A stretch of DNA of 64,000 bases from JAAYPI01 sp963668615 (lineage in GTDB: Bacteria; Bacteroidota; Bacteroidia; Bacteroidales; Paludibacteraceae). Under the pieces are notes generated by a model that had not been told where the DNA came from, made no database searches, and saw only the letters and a list, made by a program, of their open reading frames with translations. Position numbers and translations under genes: made by a program. Location: assembly GCA_963668615.2 (NCBI GenBank), contig CAXXCL010000001.1, forward strand, positions 62,001 to 126,000, written 5' to 3'. Positions 19,982-28,901 of the stretch are shown here, piece after piece. How positions within the stretch are numbered: position 1 is the stretch's first letter; each line of letters opens with the position of its first letter.

Positions 19982-20022
19982 AATAAAAGCAGTTATGGCA
20001 TTACTTCATAACTGCTTTTATT
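19982..20022. terminator. Bidirectional terminator between convergent genes
   Basis: A perfect 16-bp stem (19982-19997 with 20007-20022, 9-base loop) has A/T-rich flanks on both sides. It lies between the plus-strand transporter pair and the minus-strand gene ending at 20045, so it can serve both. Confidence 0.85.
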
Positions 20023-20044
20023 GATTATAAAAACTCAAAAAGAA

Positions 20045-20674
20045 TTATTTCATTTCTTTTTTCTTTTGATCAACTGCACCTTTCATTTGATTTACTCTTT
20101 GCTCTGCTTGGTTGATTTTTTCTCTCTTTCCTTTGGCTTCTTTATGAGTAATTCGACCTGCTTTTTCATCTTTGTTGACTTTTTCTCTAGCTTGCTTAAT
20201 TCTATCTTCATTGTCTTTAATGCGACTTTCGTGTTTTTCAATCTTTTCTTTTTGTCCCATTTGTTGATTACCTGCTTGTGCCTTTACATCAGCAGCTTTC
20301 TGTCGTCCAACTTCTTTTTCAGTTTTGTCGCCTTTTTCTTTACCATAAGCATTGCCTTGAACTTGATTAGGTTTTTGATTGCTCTTTCCTTGAGGAGTCT
20401 TTTCCTGTTCTTTATTAATTTTCTGTTCAGTCTTTTCAATCTTTGCTTGACCCTTTTCCTCTATTTTATCTCCTTTTTGCTGAGCTTTTTCAGCTTGCAT
20501 TTGACCTTTTTGTCCAAATTTTTCCACTTTTCCTTGAGCCTTTTCTTGGGTTTTCTCAATCTTTTGGCCAGCTTTTTCAGCTTGCATTTGTGGATTCTTA
20601 TCTTGTTGTCCTTGAGCAAACATCAAAGCAACAGAAGTAAATAATGTAGCACTTAATACCAATAACTTTTTCAT
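20045..20674 (-). CDS. Secreted Lys/Gln/Glu-rich coiled-coil protein
   Basis: Family not recognised. 209 residues start with a clear signal peptide (MKKLLVLSATLF, cleavage after MFAQ). The rest is almost entirely charged and polar, with no hydrophobic core: repeats such as QMQAEKA (twice), KIEKTQEKAQ and KIEKTEQKIN predict a long periplasmic coiled coil. The C-terminal half has RIKDNEDRIKQAREK. It begins 10 bases after the small lipoprotein gene, so the two are co-transcribed and may work together at the envelope. The opposite strand is also open (207 codons, Phe/Leu-rich) only because of the biased composition. Confidence 0.8.
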   Translation of the reverse strand: MKKLLVLSATLFTSVALMFAQGQQDKNPQMQAEKAGQKIEKTQEKAQGKVEKFGQKGQMQAEKAQQKGDKIEEKGQAKIEKTEQKINKEQEKTPQGKSNQKPNQVQGNAYGKEKGDKTEKEVGRQKAADVKAQAGNQQMGQKEKIEKHESRIKDNEDRIKQAREKVNKDEKAGRITHKEAKGKREKINQAEQRVNQMKGAVDQKKKEMK

Positions 20675-20684
20675 ATTTCGATTA

Positions 20685-20876
20685 TTAAATTTTGTTCAAT
20701 AAACTATCAACTCCACTCTGTAACGTATCCATTTGTATCTCCAATGAGTCGGTTGTTGTTTGAACCGGAGTTACAGTTTCAACAGCTTCAGGAGCTGTCG
20801 TTTTTTCTTCTTTTTTTTCACCTGAGCAGGCTGCCATCAAACCTAAAACAGAAAGCAATAAAATGTACTTTTTCAT
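20685..20876 (-). CDS. Small lipoprotein
   Basis: 63 residues with a type II signal peptide: MKKYILLLSVLGLMAAC, with the lipobox ending at Cys17. The mature part is short, begins SGEKKEEK, and is rich in Thr, Glu and Val, with a possible amphipathic helix at the end (MDTLQSGVDSLLNKI). It resembles small envelope lipoproteins but no family can be named. It precedes the coiled-coil protein by 10 bases. Confidence 0.75.
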   Translation of the reverse strand: MKKYILLLSVLGLMAACSGEKKEEKTTAPEAVETVTPVQTTTDSLEIQMDTLQSGVDSLLNKI

Positions 20877-20908
20877 GTTTAAAAAATTTAATTCGTTAGT
20901 ATTTTATA

Positions 20909-20963
20909 AGTAAGCACTTGCCACAAATTTCAACTATGAAATTAATAAGAACAAGTGCCTACT
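20909..20963. repeat. Nested inverted repeat between minus-strand genes
   Basis: Outer arms 20909-20920 and 20952-20963 pair with one mismatch, and inner arms around 20927-20943 (AATTTCA/TGAAATT) also pair. It lies downstream of the gene ending at 20992 and may be its terminator, although the T-run is on the other strand. Confidence 0.45.
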
Positions 20964-20991
20964 TTTTTATCATTAAATACAATTGATGAAA

Positions 20992-21498
20992 TTACCAAGT
21001 ATAACGGACAGAAAGATGAGGAAACAAACCCCAATCAAGAGCTGAATTGTAATTGATGAAATTCAACATTGGTCGTGCATCTAAACTGACCAAAAGAGGA
21101 ACATCAAGGGTATTGAAATCATATTCAAGACCTACTTGACCACCAACTGCCAATGTCAAACAATTGTTAGACGCTTTATCATAATCAACATACCCGCCTA
21201 TTTCCGCACCGGGACCTATATACCAGTTAAGCCCTTCTACGATGTTCCAATCCCATTGGTAAATACCGGATAAAATAGAATGAGTATAATCGTGACCATT
21301 ATTGGTGCCGAAATTCGAGCCTAAGTCTAATTCAAGTCTATTTGCATCACCAATACCTTGTTGAAAGGAAACTTCCATACCAAAAGCTGAGGCTGCTGCA
21401 TTTCCAAAACGAACACCGATTGCATGAGGATTAACTTGTGCAAAAGAATAAAAACTCATGCTAAGAAGAATTGTCAAAATAGCGAATGTCTTTTTCAT
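20992..21498 (-). CDS. Predicted outer-membrane beta-barrel protein
   Basis: 168 residues. A signal peptide (MKKTFAILTILLSMSFYSFA, cleaved before QVNP) is followed by alternating-residue beta strands with many Gly, Tyr and Asn, ending in an aromatic residue (SVRYTW), as outer-membrane barrels do. The size suits an eight-stranded barrel. GIGDANRLELDLG and WYIGPGAEIGGYVDY are typical strand-turn patterns. Function unknown. It has its own promoter candidate at 21604-21635. Confidence 0.8.
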   Translation of the reverse strand: MKKTFAILTILLSMSFYSFAQVNPHAIGVRFGNAAASAFGMEVSFQQGIGDANRLELDLGSNFGTNNGHDYTHSILSGIYQWDWNIVEGLNWYIGPGAEIGGYVDYDKASNNCLTLAVGGQVGLEYDFNTLDVPLLVSLDARPMLNFINYNSALDWGLFPHLSVRYTW

Positions 21499-21603
21499 TT
21501 TTTTGTTATTTTTATTTCTTACTCGTATGGCTTTTCAGTTACGCCCCGTTTTTTTGAATGGTTTTCAGCCTCCACTATTTTCTATAAATTCCATTTCCGC
21601 AGA

Positions 21604-21635
21604 CAAAATTAGCGAATATTAGCCGAAAACGACAA
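21604..21635 (-). promoter_or_regulatory. Bacteroidota-type promoter of the beta-barrel gene
   Basis: Minus-strand TTG (21633-21635), 21 bases, then TAATTTTG (21604-21611). It would give a leader of about 100 bases before the ATG at 21498. Confidence 0.45.
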
Positions 21636-21729
21636 TCTATTTCCACGAAAAATATGTTTATGTAACCGAGAAGCGTATTTTTTCAGAAGTTTTCAATAAG
21701 AATGTAATATACACTACAAAGTTATGAAT

Positions 21730-23043
21730 CTAGAATTTTTCTCCTTGATAATAAGCCAACACCCTACAGCGAAACATATAGGCAAACTTGGCTTGTATTT
21801 TTTCGGACATAGCTTTTGTAAGTTTATTTTTTGCTTCGTTGTATTCGTATAAAGTAGTAGTTCCTGCTTCATATTTGTCTGCTTGATAACGATAAGCCTC
21901 GCTATATGCCGTCACGTTAGCATCTGCCAATTTTATTTTTTCTCGTGCGGAAACTGCATTTGCATAGGCTTGCTGAATTTCTTTCCTTAAATTATATTTT
22001 ACATTTTCAAGACTTACTTGTTGGGTTTGCAAACTATAATTGGCCTTTTTCACATTATTGCAAACGGACATTCGATTAAATATAGGAATGGATAAATTAA
22101 AAGACATACCGAAAGTTCTGTTTTGCTCAAGCTGATCTTGAAAATCAAGATTTACAACATTGTCAGTATGATAATAACCATTTCCATAACTTGCACTAAA
22201 AGTCAATTGTGGCAGATAAGCACCACGTTGAACCTTAATAGCTGTTTCGCTACTTTTTATACGTAACTCCTCTGCTTTTACAGAGGGTAAAAATTCAAGT
22301 GCCTTTTGATAAATTTCATCAACAGTTCTTTCCAATACACTATCCTCGGACAAAAGGATATTGTCATCCACATCAAAAGATATCACATCTTCTATGTAGA
22401 GTAATTGTGCTAAATTCAACAAATCAAGGCTTAGCGTATTTTTAGCAGTTGAAAGAGAAACCTCATCTTGTGCCAATTGAGCATTAATTTCGTACAACTG
22501 ACCTTTGGGTGCCCTACCCGATTCAATTAAATATGCCGTTTTTTGCAACTGTTCTTTGGTAAAAACGATTTGCTGTTCTGCCAACTTTAGGTTTTCTTTA
22601 GCATACAAAACTTCTAAATAATAGGTCATAACTTGCAGTGCAATATTATCCTGTGCCTTTGCCACATCTTGTAATGCCGCCTGAAAATCAAAATTTGATT
22701 TTTTGATATTGTTAAACATTTGCAATCCGTCGAACAAGGTAATTCCGGAAGAAATACCCAAACTAGAATTTTGGACATTCGTATTTTCATACGCATTGGA
22801 CTCCGTCAAAGAGCGTCCAAAACTAAAGCCTTGCCCCAAGGTCATATTCAAATCGGGCAATAGATTTTGCTTCGACTGTTGATGATCAACTTTTGACACC
22901 TCCGCCTGAATTATTTGTTGTTTTACAGTCAGATTCTCTTGTTTGGCTTGCTTAATACACTCGTCCAATGTCCATATTTTTTGGGCAAAAGAGAACGAAC
23001 AAGTAAGGGAGAAAACTATAAATAAACTAAGAACTTTTTTCAT
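21730..23043 (-). CDS. TolC-family outer-membrane efflux channel
   Basis: 437 residues with a signal peptide (MKKVLSLFIVFSLTCSFSFA) and two outer-membrane efflux protein repeats made of long helices (for example QNLLPDLNMTLGQGFSFG in the first half and QRGAYLPQLTFSASYGNG in the second). It is the last gene of the exporter operon and overlaps the membrane fusion protein gene by 4 bases (ATGA). Together with the fusion protein and MacB-type permeases it forms a tripartite export path across the outer membrane. Substrate unknown. Confidence 0.92.
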   Translation of the reverse strand: MKKVLSLFIVFSLTCSFSFAQKIWTLDECIKQAKQENLTVKQQIIQAEVSKVDHQQSKQNLLPDLNMTLGQGFSFGRSLTESNAYENTNVQNSSLGISSGITLFDGLQMFNNIKKSNFDFQAALQDVAKAQDNIALQVMTYYLEVLYAKENLKLAEQQIVFTKEQLQKTAYLIESGRAPKGQLYEINAQLAQDEVSLSTAKNTLSLDLLNLAQLLYIEDVISFDVDDNILLSEDSVLERTVDEIYQKALEFLPSVKAEELRIKSSETAIKVQRGAYLPQLTFSASYGNGYYHTDNVVNLDFQDQLEQNRTFGMSFNLSIPIFNRMSVCNNVKKANYSLQTQQVSLENVKYNLRKEIQQAYANAVSAREKIKLADANVTAYSEAYRYQADKYEAGTTTLYEYNEAKNKLTKAMSEKIQAKFAYMFRCRVLAYYQGEKF

Positions 23044-24137
23044 TTTTCTTGATTTAATGTGCCTGATTTAATTTTTTCGCCCGCGACAACACCTTTTATC
23101 ACTTCAATATTTACACCATCGGACAAACCGACTTTTACGGGTCGTTTTTGGTAAACCAAAGTATCTTTTGTTTGTACTTCCACAAAAGTGCTGTCTTTTT
23201 CAAAAATCAAGGTGCTTTCGGGAATAGTCAACACATTTTCTTTTTTACTGAGAATAATTTGAGCATTGGCACTATAACCCGAACGAATAAATGCATCTTT
23301 CGGCATGTTAACAGCCGCTTTTATTTCGAACACAATGGCTCCGTTTTCAGTAACTCCCTGTGGAGAAATATATTCCAACACGGCATCAAATTTCAGTCCG
23401 TCAAGAGCACCGATAACCAATTGAATTGGCATTCCGACCTTAATTTTACCTACTTCCGTTTCGTCAATCTTGCCCACAAAAATCATGTCATTCATGTTGG
23501 CAATTTTGGCAATAGTTGTACCATCGTTAAAATTATTACTCTGAATGACAGAACTTCCCACTTTTTGGGGAATATCCAAAATCATGCCATCAATGGTAGA
23601 ACGTATCAAAGTGTTACTGTATTTACTCGCATTGCGAGTAATACCTTCTTTTATTAAGTCATAATTATTTTGGGCATCGGATAAATCCTCCTTCGATGTT
23701 TTGAGGTCGATGGTCGACTTTTCATACGTTTCTTTAGAAATGACACCCTTATCGAACAACATTTTTTGTCTGTTAAAATCGATTTGACTTTGTTCCACGA
23801 CAATTTTCGCCTTATTCAAGCGAGATTCGGCACTGTTTAACGACAACATATCTGGGATAACTTGGACTTTTGCTATCACATCACCTGCCTTTACCGTTTG
23901 ACCCGATTTTTTGTAGATAGCAGTAATAATGCCCGAAATATTAGGCTTAATTTCGATTTGGTTTCGAGGTTCCACCTTTCCGGTTGCTACTGTTTTATTT
24001 TCAATCGTCATCACAACGGGTGTCATTGTGGTAAAAACAACTTTTTGAGGTTGCGATTTTTTCCACAGCAAAACGAAAGTTCCTATGACCAAAACAGCCA
24101 ATACAACAATTAAAATAATCTTAATAATTTTTTTCAT
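23040..24137 (-). CDS. Membrane fusion protein (HlyD/MacA type)
   Basis: Periplasmic adaptor of the tripartite exporter, 365 residues, with one N-terminal membrane helix (IIKIILIVVLAVLVIGTFVL). Barrel-sandwich/lipoyl segment (ATGKVEPRNQIEIKPNISG), a coiled-coil hairpin at about residues 100-165, then beta-barrel and membrane-proximal domains follow. The order matches MacA. It is placed between the permeases and the TolC-like gene, which start 21 bases upstream and overlap by 4 bases respectively. Confidence 0.93.
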   Translation of the reverse strand: MKKIIKIILIVVLAVLVIGTFVLLWKKSQPQKVVFTTMTPVVMTIENKTVATGKVEPRNQIEIKPNISGIITAIYKKSGQTVKAGDVIAKVQVIPDMLSLNSAESRLNKAKIVVEQSQIDFNRQKMLFDKGVISKETYEKSTIDLKTSKEDLSDAQNNYDLIKEGITRNASKYSNTLIRSTIDGMILDIPQKVGSSVIQSNNFNDGTTIAKIANMNDMIFVGKIDETEVGKIKVGMPIQLVIGALDGLKFDAVLEYISPQGVTENGAIVFEIKAAVNMPKDAFIRSGYSANAQIILSKKENVLTIPESTLIFEKDSTFVEVQTKDTLVYQKRPVKVGLSDGVNIEVIKGVVAGEKIKSGTLNQEK

Positions 24138-24158
24138 TTGTATTTCATATTAAATTTA

Positions 24159-25442
24159 TTATTCTTCTCTTATCGCATCAATAGGTTTTATATTGATTGC
24201 CCTTTTGGCAGGAATTATGCCTGCTAATGCACCAAAAAGCACCATTATCAGCACGGCAATAACAGCTACTGTAAAATCAATTCCGGGATTTTTAAAGAAA
24301 ATTTGACCATCTTGCGATTGTGCACTTAATATAGAAGAAACAAGCTGCAACCCCCAAACCCCAAGAACGAGACCTCCCATTCCTGCCACCAAAGTAAGCA
24401 CGGTACTTTCCGTAATAATTTGGCTGATAATGGTTTTCGGAGTAGCCCCAATGGCACGACGAATGCCAATTTCTTTCGTTCGCTCACGTATGGTAATGAG
24501 CATTATATTACTTACACCAATCACTCCCGCTAACAAAGTTCCAAGTCCCACAATCCATATTAAAATATTAACCCCTAAAAACATGGCATTCATCTGTTGA
24601 AATTGTTGTTTGACATTGATACTAAATAAGGACTGTTCATCGGTGGGGGAAATTTTATTCCGCACTCTCAATAAATCCTTGGCATCTTTTTCTATCTGCA
24701 TAATATCAGCGTCCTGTTTTCCTACTATTGCCATGAAATGAACGGTTTCGCCTATATTAAACACCTGCTTAGCAGTACTGTAAGGTATGTAAACGCTTTC
24801 TTCAGGAGAACCGCCTATATTCATTTTCGAGCTTGACTTGACAATTCCAACCACTTGTACATAAATTCCATTGACACGGATGTATGCTCCAATAGGATTT
24901 TCTCCCTGACCAAAAACAACATTCTTTACTTTCTCTCCAATCACACACACTTTTCTTTTCTGATACAAATCCATCGTATTCAAAAAATGTCCATTCACAA
25001 GAGTTTGCTGCGTCACTTTATAAAAATTAGGTGTAATTCCCTGTACATCAAATGTTCCTGCTTTCAACCCATTAACCACATTATTCGTGGAAACATTGCT
25101 AGTACCCGATTGACTAAAGCGAGCAAACACGTAAGGCACCGTAAATTTGACACCTTTAACATTATTTTCTATTGCTATCAAGTCACTTTCTTTTAAGTTC
25201 CAAGACCTTCCTCTCTGAAAACCGGCATACGGTTCTGACGTGGTACCCGCCATCATAAAGCACGTATTTCTTTCAAACTTATCAGTGCCGTCATAAACAC
25301 CATTTTTCAAGGCTTTGCCCGATCCCAGCATAATAACAAGCATAAATATTCCCCAGAAAACACCAAAAGCCGTCATAAAGCTGCGAAGCTTATTCCGCGT
25401 TATCGTCTGCCATATTTCCTGCCATCTATCTAAATCAAACAT
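24159..25442 (-). CDS. MacB-type ABC transporter permease (second)
   Basis: 427 residues: N-terminal membrane helix (residues about 20-45), a large periplasmic MacB-PCD domain, and three C-terminal membrane helices with the FtsX signature (GVSNIMLITIRERTKEIGIRRAIGA). It ends with the PAKRAINIKPIDAIREE motif typical of MacB/LolC permeases. It lacks an ATPase domain; that is a separate gene upstream. It begins 12 bases after the first permease, so the two likely form a heterodimer. Confidence 0.93.
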   Translation of the reverse strand: MFDLDRWQEIWQTITRNKLRSFMTAFGVFWGIFMLVIMLGSGKALKNGVYDGTDKFERNTCFMMAGTTSEPYAGFQRGRSWNLKESDLIAIENNVKGVKFTVPYVFARFSQSGTSNVSTNNVVNGLKAGTFDVQGITPNFYKVTQQTLVNGHFLNTMDLYQKRKVCVIGEKVKNVVFGQGENPIGAYIRVNGIYVQVVGIVKSSSKMNIGGSPEESVYIPYSTAKQVFNIGETVHFMAIVGKQDADIMQIEKDAKDLLRVRNKISPTDEQSLFSINVKQQFQQMNAMFLGVNILIWIVGLGTLLAGVIGVSNIMLITIRERTKEIGIRRAIGATPKTIISQIITESTVLTLVAGMGGLVLGVWGLQLVSSILSAQSQDGQIFFKNPGIDFTVAVIAVLIMVLFGALAGIIPAKRAINIKPIDAIREE

Positions 25443-25454
25443 TGCCTTGTAGTT

Positions 25455-26717
25455 TTATTGTTCATCTCTTAAAGCATCAATAGGTTTAATTTTCACGGCA
25501 TTACGTGCGGGAAAATAACCCGCCAAAACACCTGCAATTACGAGCAACAAGGTAGCTGCCAATACTAAATTCAAATCGACAGTCGGATTGTAAAACATAG
25601 TTACGGAATTGTCACCCGTTGGCATTTTTTGCATAAAATAATTGACAGTTTCAGTAAGAGCAACACCCAAAACCATTCCGATATAACCAAAAAATCCGGT
25701 GATAACGACCGATTCTATAATTACCAGCGACAAAATGGAACCCGGTTGTGCACCTATTGCCCTGCGAATACCAAATTCTTTGGTACGTTCCTTTACGCTA
25801 ATAAGCATAATATTACTAATGCCGACAACACCTGCAATGAGCGTTCCAATACCGATTATCCAAACGAACAGGCTGATACCGGCAAATAATTTTTGTGTGA
25901 ACATAAAATTTTCCAGTGTATTAAAAAAGCCCATAGCACCCGAATCGTCCACATCAAATTGGTGATAAGAGGCAAGACGAGTTTTTAGACCATCGATTAT
26001 TTGTTTACTTTCTTCTACGCTGTTTTCTTCTTTCAGGTTTAAGTTAAAACAAATTTCATTAATCTTATCGGCATAACCATACAACTGCTGAGCCGTGGTG
26101 ATGGGAATATACATTCGTTTGTCGAAACTGCGAGGAGGTTCTATATATACCCCACAAATGGTAAACATGATACCATCAACACTTACCTGTTTGCCAAGAG
26201 GACTTTCATTTTTGAAATAATCGGAAGAAAACCCGGAACTAACAACGACGACCTTTCTTGCCTCTCTACAATCCAATTGGTTGATGAAATGCCCTTGATT
26301 GGGTTCCATTCTAAGAGCCTCTATATCAATAAAATCGGGCATAACACCACGCAAGTTATACGAACCTTGTTCACGATTATAGACCACATTTTTCTGCAAA
26401 TCGATGATGGGAGACAACTCTCCAACCCCCGAAAATTCTTTCCGCAAAATATTGTAATCATTGTTGGTAAATTGAATGTGCCTATTGGTAGGAAGTCCTT
26501 TGTAGGGCATATTGGTAAAACCCGTCCACATCCAAACAGCCGTTTTGGAATCTTCCTTAAAATTCAGTGCCATACCGTTTTTCAATCCGTTACCGGCAGC
26601 CAGCAACACAATAAGCATGAAAATACCCCAAGCTACCGCAAAACCAGTAAGAGCTGTCTTGAGTTTATTTCTCCGTAGAGAAGAAAATATTTCGTGCCAC
26701 ATCTGAAAACCCACCAT
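25455..26717 (-). CDS. MacB-type ABC transporter permease (first)
   Basis: 420 residues with the same plan as its neighbour: N-terminal helix, MacB periplasmic domain, three C-terminal helices with GISNIMLISVKERTKEFGIRR and the ending PARNAVKIKPIDALRDEQ. The two permeases are paralogues but clearly diverged, as expected for a heterodimeric exporter. It starts 11 bases after the ATPase gene. Confidence 0.93.
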   Translation of the reverse strand: MVGFQMWHEIFSSLRRNKLKTALTGFAVAWGIFMLIVLLAAGNGLKNGMALNFKEDSKTAVWMWTGFTNMPYKGLPTNRHIQFTNNDYNILRKEFSGVGELSPIIDLQKNVVYNREQGSYNLRGVMPDFIDIEALRMEPNQGHFINQLDCREARKVVVVSSGFSSDYFKNESPLGKQVSVDGIMFTICGVYIEPPRSFDKRMYIPITTAQQLYGYADKINEICFNLNLKEENSVEESKQIIDGLKTRLASYHQFDVDDSGAMGFFNTLENFMFTQKLFAGISLFVWIIGIGTLIAGVVGISNIMLISVKERTKEFGIRRAIGAQPGSILSLVIIESVVITGFFGYIGMVLGVALTETVNYFMQKMPTGDNSVTMFYNPTVDLNLVLAATLLLVIAGVLAGYFPARNAVKIKPIDALRDEQ

Positions 26718-26728
26718 ATATTTTGGTA

Positions 26729-27391
26729 TTAATCGGCTTGAATGATGCCGTCTTTTATTTTGATAATGCGGTTTGTTGCTTCCGCCACTTCATTTTCGTG
26801 CGTTACCACAATAACGGTAACACCCTCTTTGTTAATATCCGCGAGCAACTGGATTACCTCCAAGGTCGTTTGGCTATCCAAAGCACCGGTAGGCTCATCT
26901 GCCAAAATAACACGCGGATTGGCAATCAACGCACGAGCAATGGCAATACGTTGTTTTTGTCCTCCCGAAAGTTCGTTCGGATAATGCATTGCCCAATCTT
27001 TCAACCCCATTTTATCCAAATATTCCATGGCAACAGCATTTCGTTTTTTGCGAGGAATATTTTTATAGTAAAGAGGCAATGCCACATTTTCGAGGGCATT
27101 TTTAAAATTTATCAGGTTAAAAGACTGAAAAACAAATCCCAACATTTCGTTACGACAACGGGCAGCCTGTTTCTCATTCAGGTTTTTAATTAACTGATTA
27201 CCCAAATAATACTCTCCCTCATCGTAATTATCCAAAATTCCTAAAATATTGAGTAAAGTAGATTTGCCCGAACCGGAAGCACCCATAATAGAGACAAATT
27301 CGCCCTCTTCTATGTGCAAATCTATACCTTTGAGCACCTCCAATGGCGAACCGTTGTAGTATGTTTTGTGTATATTGTGTAATCTTATCAT
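26729..27391 (-). CDS. ABC transporter ATP-binding protein (MacB/LolD type)
   Basis: 220 residues energising the MacB-type permeases. Walker A is GASGSGKST (about residues 36-44), the signature is LSGGQKQRIAIARAL, and Walker B is VILADEPTGALDS, followed by the H-loop in VIVVTHENEVA. The sequence is of the lipoprotein-export/macrolide-export ATPase group. It is the second gene of the operon, 19 bases after the acyltransferase. Confidence 0.95.
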   Translation of the reverse strand: MIRLHNIHKTYYNGSPLEVLKGIDLHIEEGEFVSIMGASGSGKSTLLNILGILDNYDEGEYYLGNQLIKNLNEKQAARCRNEMLGFVFQSFNLINFKNALENVALPLYYKNIPRKKRNAVAMEYLDKMGLKDWAMHYPNELSGGQKQRIAIARALIANPRVILADEPTGALDSQTTLEVIQLLADINKEGVTVIVVTHENEVAEATNRIIKIKDGIIQAD

Positions 27392-27410
27392 GATAAAATT
27401 TTTAAATAAT

Positions 27411-28781
27411 CTATTGAACCACTGCGTGTAATATATCCGTCATTTCATCCCGAAGCTTTTGTGTTTGCAACAAAGTAGGATTCTTTTTACACAATAAGAA
27501 AAACCTTCTGCATCGGTTGTATAACTTTATCAAAAGCACTTTGGAACGGAAAAATATAAACAAACTAACGAGCAACGAACCAAAATAGAGTAACGCAATC
27601 CAACAAGAACCTGTAAAAACATACATACCACACGTTAGCAACACATACCACAAAGGAAACGTAACAAGTGCCCCAATACCTAAATGCAGCGAAGCATGCA
27701 ACATATTATCTTTCACCTTTCCGGTTATCAGGTTACTCGCACTAAAAGGAATTATATTGTGCACCAATCCGTACAAAAATAACGGAAACGAAATGACTAT
27801 CAAAATGAAACGCATCCAAAAGCCCCATACGTTTAATTTTCTACGGAAAATCCAATCTCGTAACCTCAATTTTTTTAGGTTTTCACCATATTGGAGAGCT
27901 ATTTTCATGAGTTTATTAAAAACAACGACATCCGATTCCCTTAACCTATCAAGTGCAGCAACAATTTTTTTATCTGCCCACAGCTGATTGGGGAAATAAT
28001 ACACTGACTTGTTTTCTCTTTGCAGCAACTCTTTGCAATAAACCTGACGAATAGTATCATACGGCACATACGTATCCATATTTTCTATATCCAACATCAA
28101 CTCTTTTACCCGTTCGCGGGCTTTTTGAGCCAACAAATATTGAGCTTTTTCGGGGTGTTGTTTGTAAATCTCGTATAACTCGGTAAACTCAAACGGTTCA
28201 CCTATAGTAACAGCAAGTTTGCCCTGAATATTGTAGTAATTGGAATAATGATTGGAGACAGGAAGAATTTTTAGCCGTAATTTGTAATCGGACATTTCAA
28301 CTGCTTTAAAAGCAATGCGGGCAAAACCTTTCTTAAACGTACCCAAATGACGACAATCCTGATGACCCGCTTCGGGAAAAATACCAATAACGCCATTATC
28401 TTTGGCAAGAATTTCGGCGGATTTATTGAATATAACAGCATTTTCAGCTAATTTTTCTTTGCCGACATCTTGCATTCGGAAAGCAGGTAACAATTGAATG
28501 AAACGCAACAACTTGGCAATGAAGTCTTTTTTGAAAATATCCGCTCGTGCTATAAAAACGGGATACCGTCCGTCCGGAAGAGAAAAAATCATTCCCAGTG
28601 CGTCATTCAATCCATTTTGATGATTGGAAATCATTATGAAAGGTTCGCCCTTGGGTGGAATATTTTTTCTGTTTACCACATAATATTGTCGGTAATAAAT
28701 GCAATTGTGTACAATTCTGACATAGAAATGCAACAGGCGATATAAGAAACCGGATTTATTGACATTTTCAAAATCTATCAT
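27411..28781 (-). CDS. Lysophospholipid-type acyltransferase (PlsC family)
   Basis: 456-residue membrane protein. The acyltransferase domain at residues about 30-230 has block I SNHQNGLNDAL (His with five residues to Asp, a spacing I recall in Bacteroidota relatives; canonical PlsC has four) and block III FPEAGHQD. The C-terminal half holds three or more hydrophobic segments and no other recognised domain. Likely transfers an acyl group to a glycerophospholipid or other envelope lipid. As first gene of the exporter operon, 19 bases before the ATPase, it may supply or modify the exported lipid, though this is inference. Confidence 0.85.
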   Translation of the reverse strand: MIDFENVNKSGFLYRLLHFYVRIVHNCIYYRQYYVVNRKNIPPKGEPFIMISNHQNGLNDALGMIFSLPDGRYPVFIARADIFKKDFIAKLLRFIQLLPAFRMQDVGKEKLAENAVIFNKSAEILAKDNGVIGIFPEAGHQDCRHLGTFKKGFARIAFKAVEMSDYKLRLKILPVSNHYSNYYNIQGKLAVTIGEPFEFTELYEIYKQHPEKAQYLLAQKARERVKELMLDIENMDTYVPYDTIRQVYCKELLQRENKSVYYFPNQLWADKKIVAALDRLRESDVVVFNKLMKIALQYGENLKKLRLRDWIFRRKLNVWGFWMRFILIVISFPLFLYGLVHNIIPFSASNLITGKVKDNMLHASLHLGIGALVTFPLWYVLLTCGMYVFTGSCWIALLYFGSLLVSLFIFFRSKVLLIKLYNRCRRFFLLCKKNPTLLQTQKLRDEMTDILHAVVQ

Positions 28782-28805
28782 ACAATATTTGCCTTTAGGA
28801 TTTTA

Positions 28806-28835
28806 CAAAGGTAAAAATCTTATCGAATAAATCAA
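28806..28835 (-). promoter_or_regulatory. Bacteroidota-type promoter of the exporter operon
   Basis: On the minus strand TTG (28833-28835) is followed by exactly 19 bases and TACCTTTG (28806-28813), 25 bases upstream of the acyltransferase ATG. Confidence 0.7.
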
Positions 28836-28879
28836 GATATCAACCCACAAAGGGAGCTGCCGTTTGTCAAAAAAAACAA

Positions 28880-28887
28880 TACTTTTG
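28880..28887 (+). promoter_or_regulatory. -7 box of Nudix gene
   Basis: TACTTTTG fits TAnnTTTG and lies 14 bases before the Nudix ATG. The nearest upstream TTTG is only 13 bases away, so the -33 box is uncertain. Confidence 0.35.
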
Positions 28888-28901
28888 TATAAAAAAGAAA
28901 T

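Noticed and set aside
20021..20644. 207-codon plus-strand open frame, rich in Phe and Leu
   Set aside because: It is antisense to the Lys/Gln/Glu-rich coiled-coil gene and is open only because of that biased composition; the coiled-coil gene has the signal peptide and the proper neighbours.
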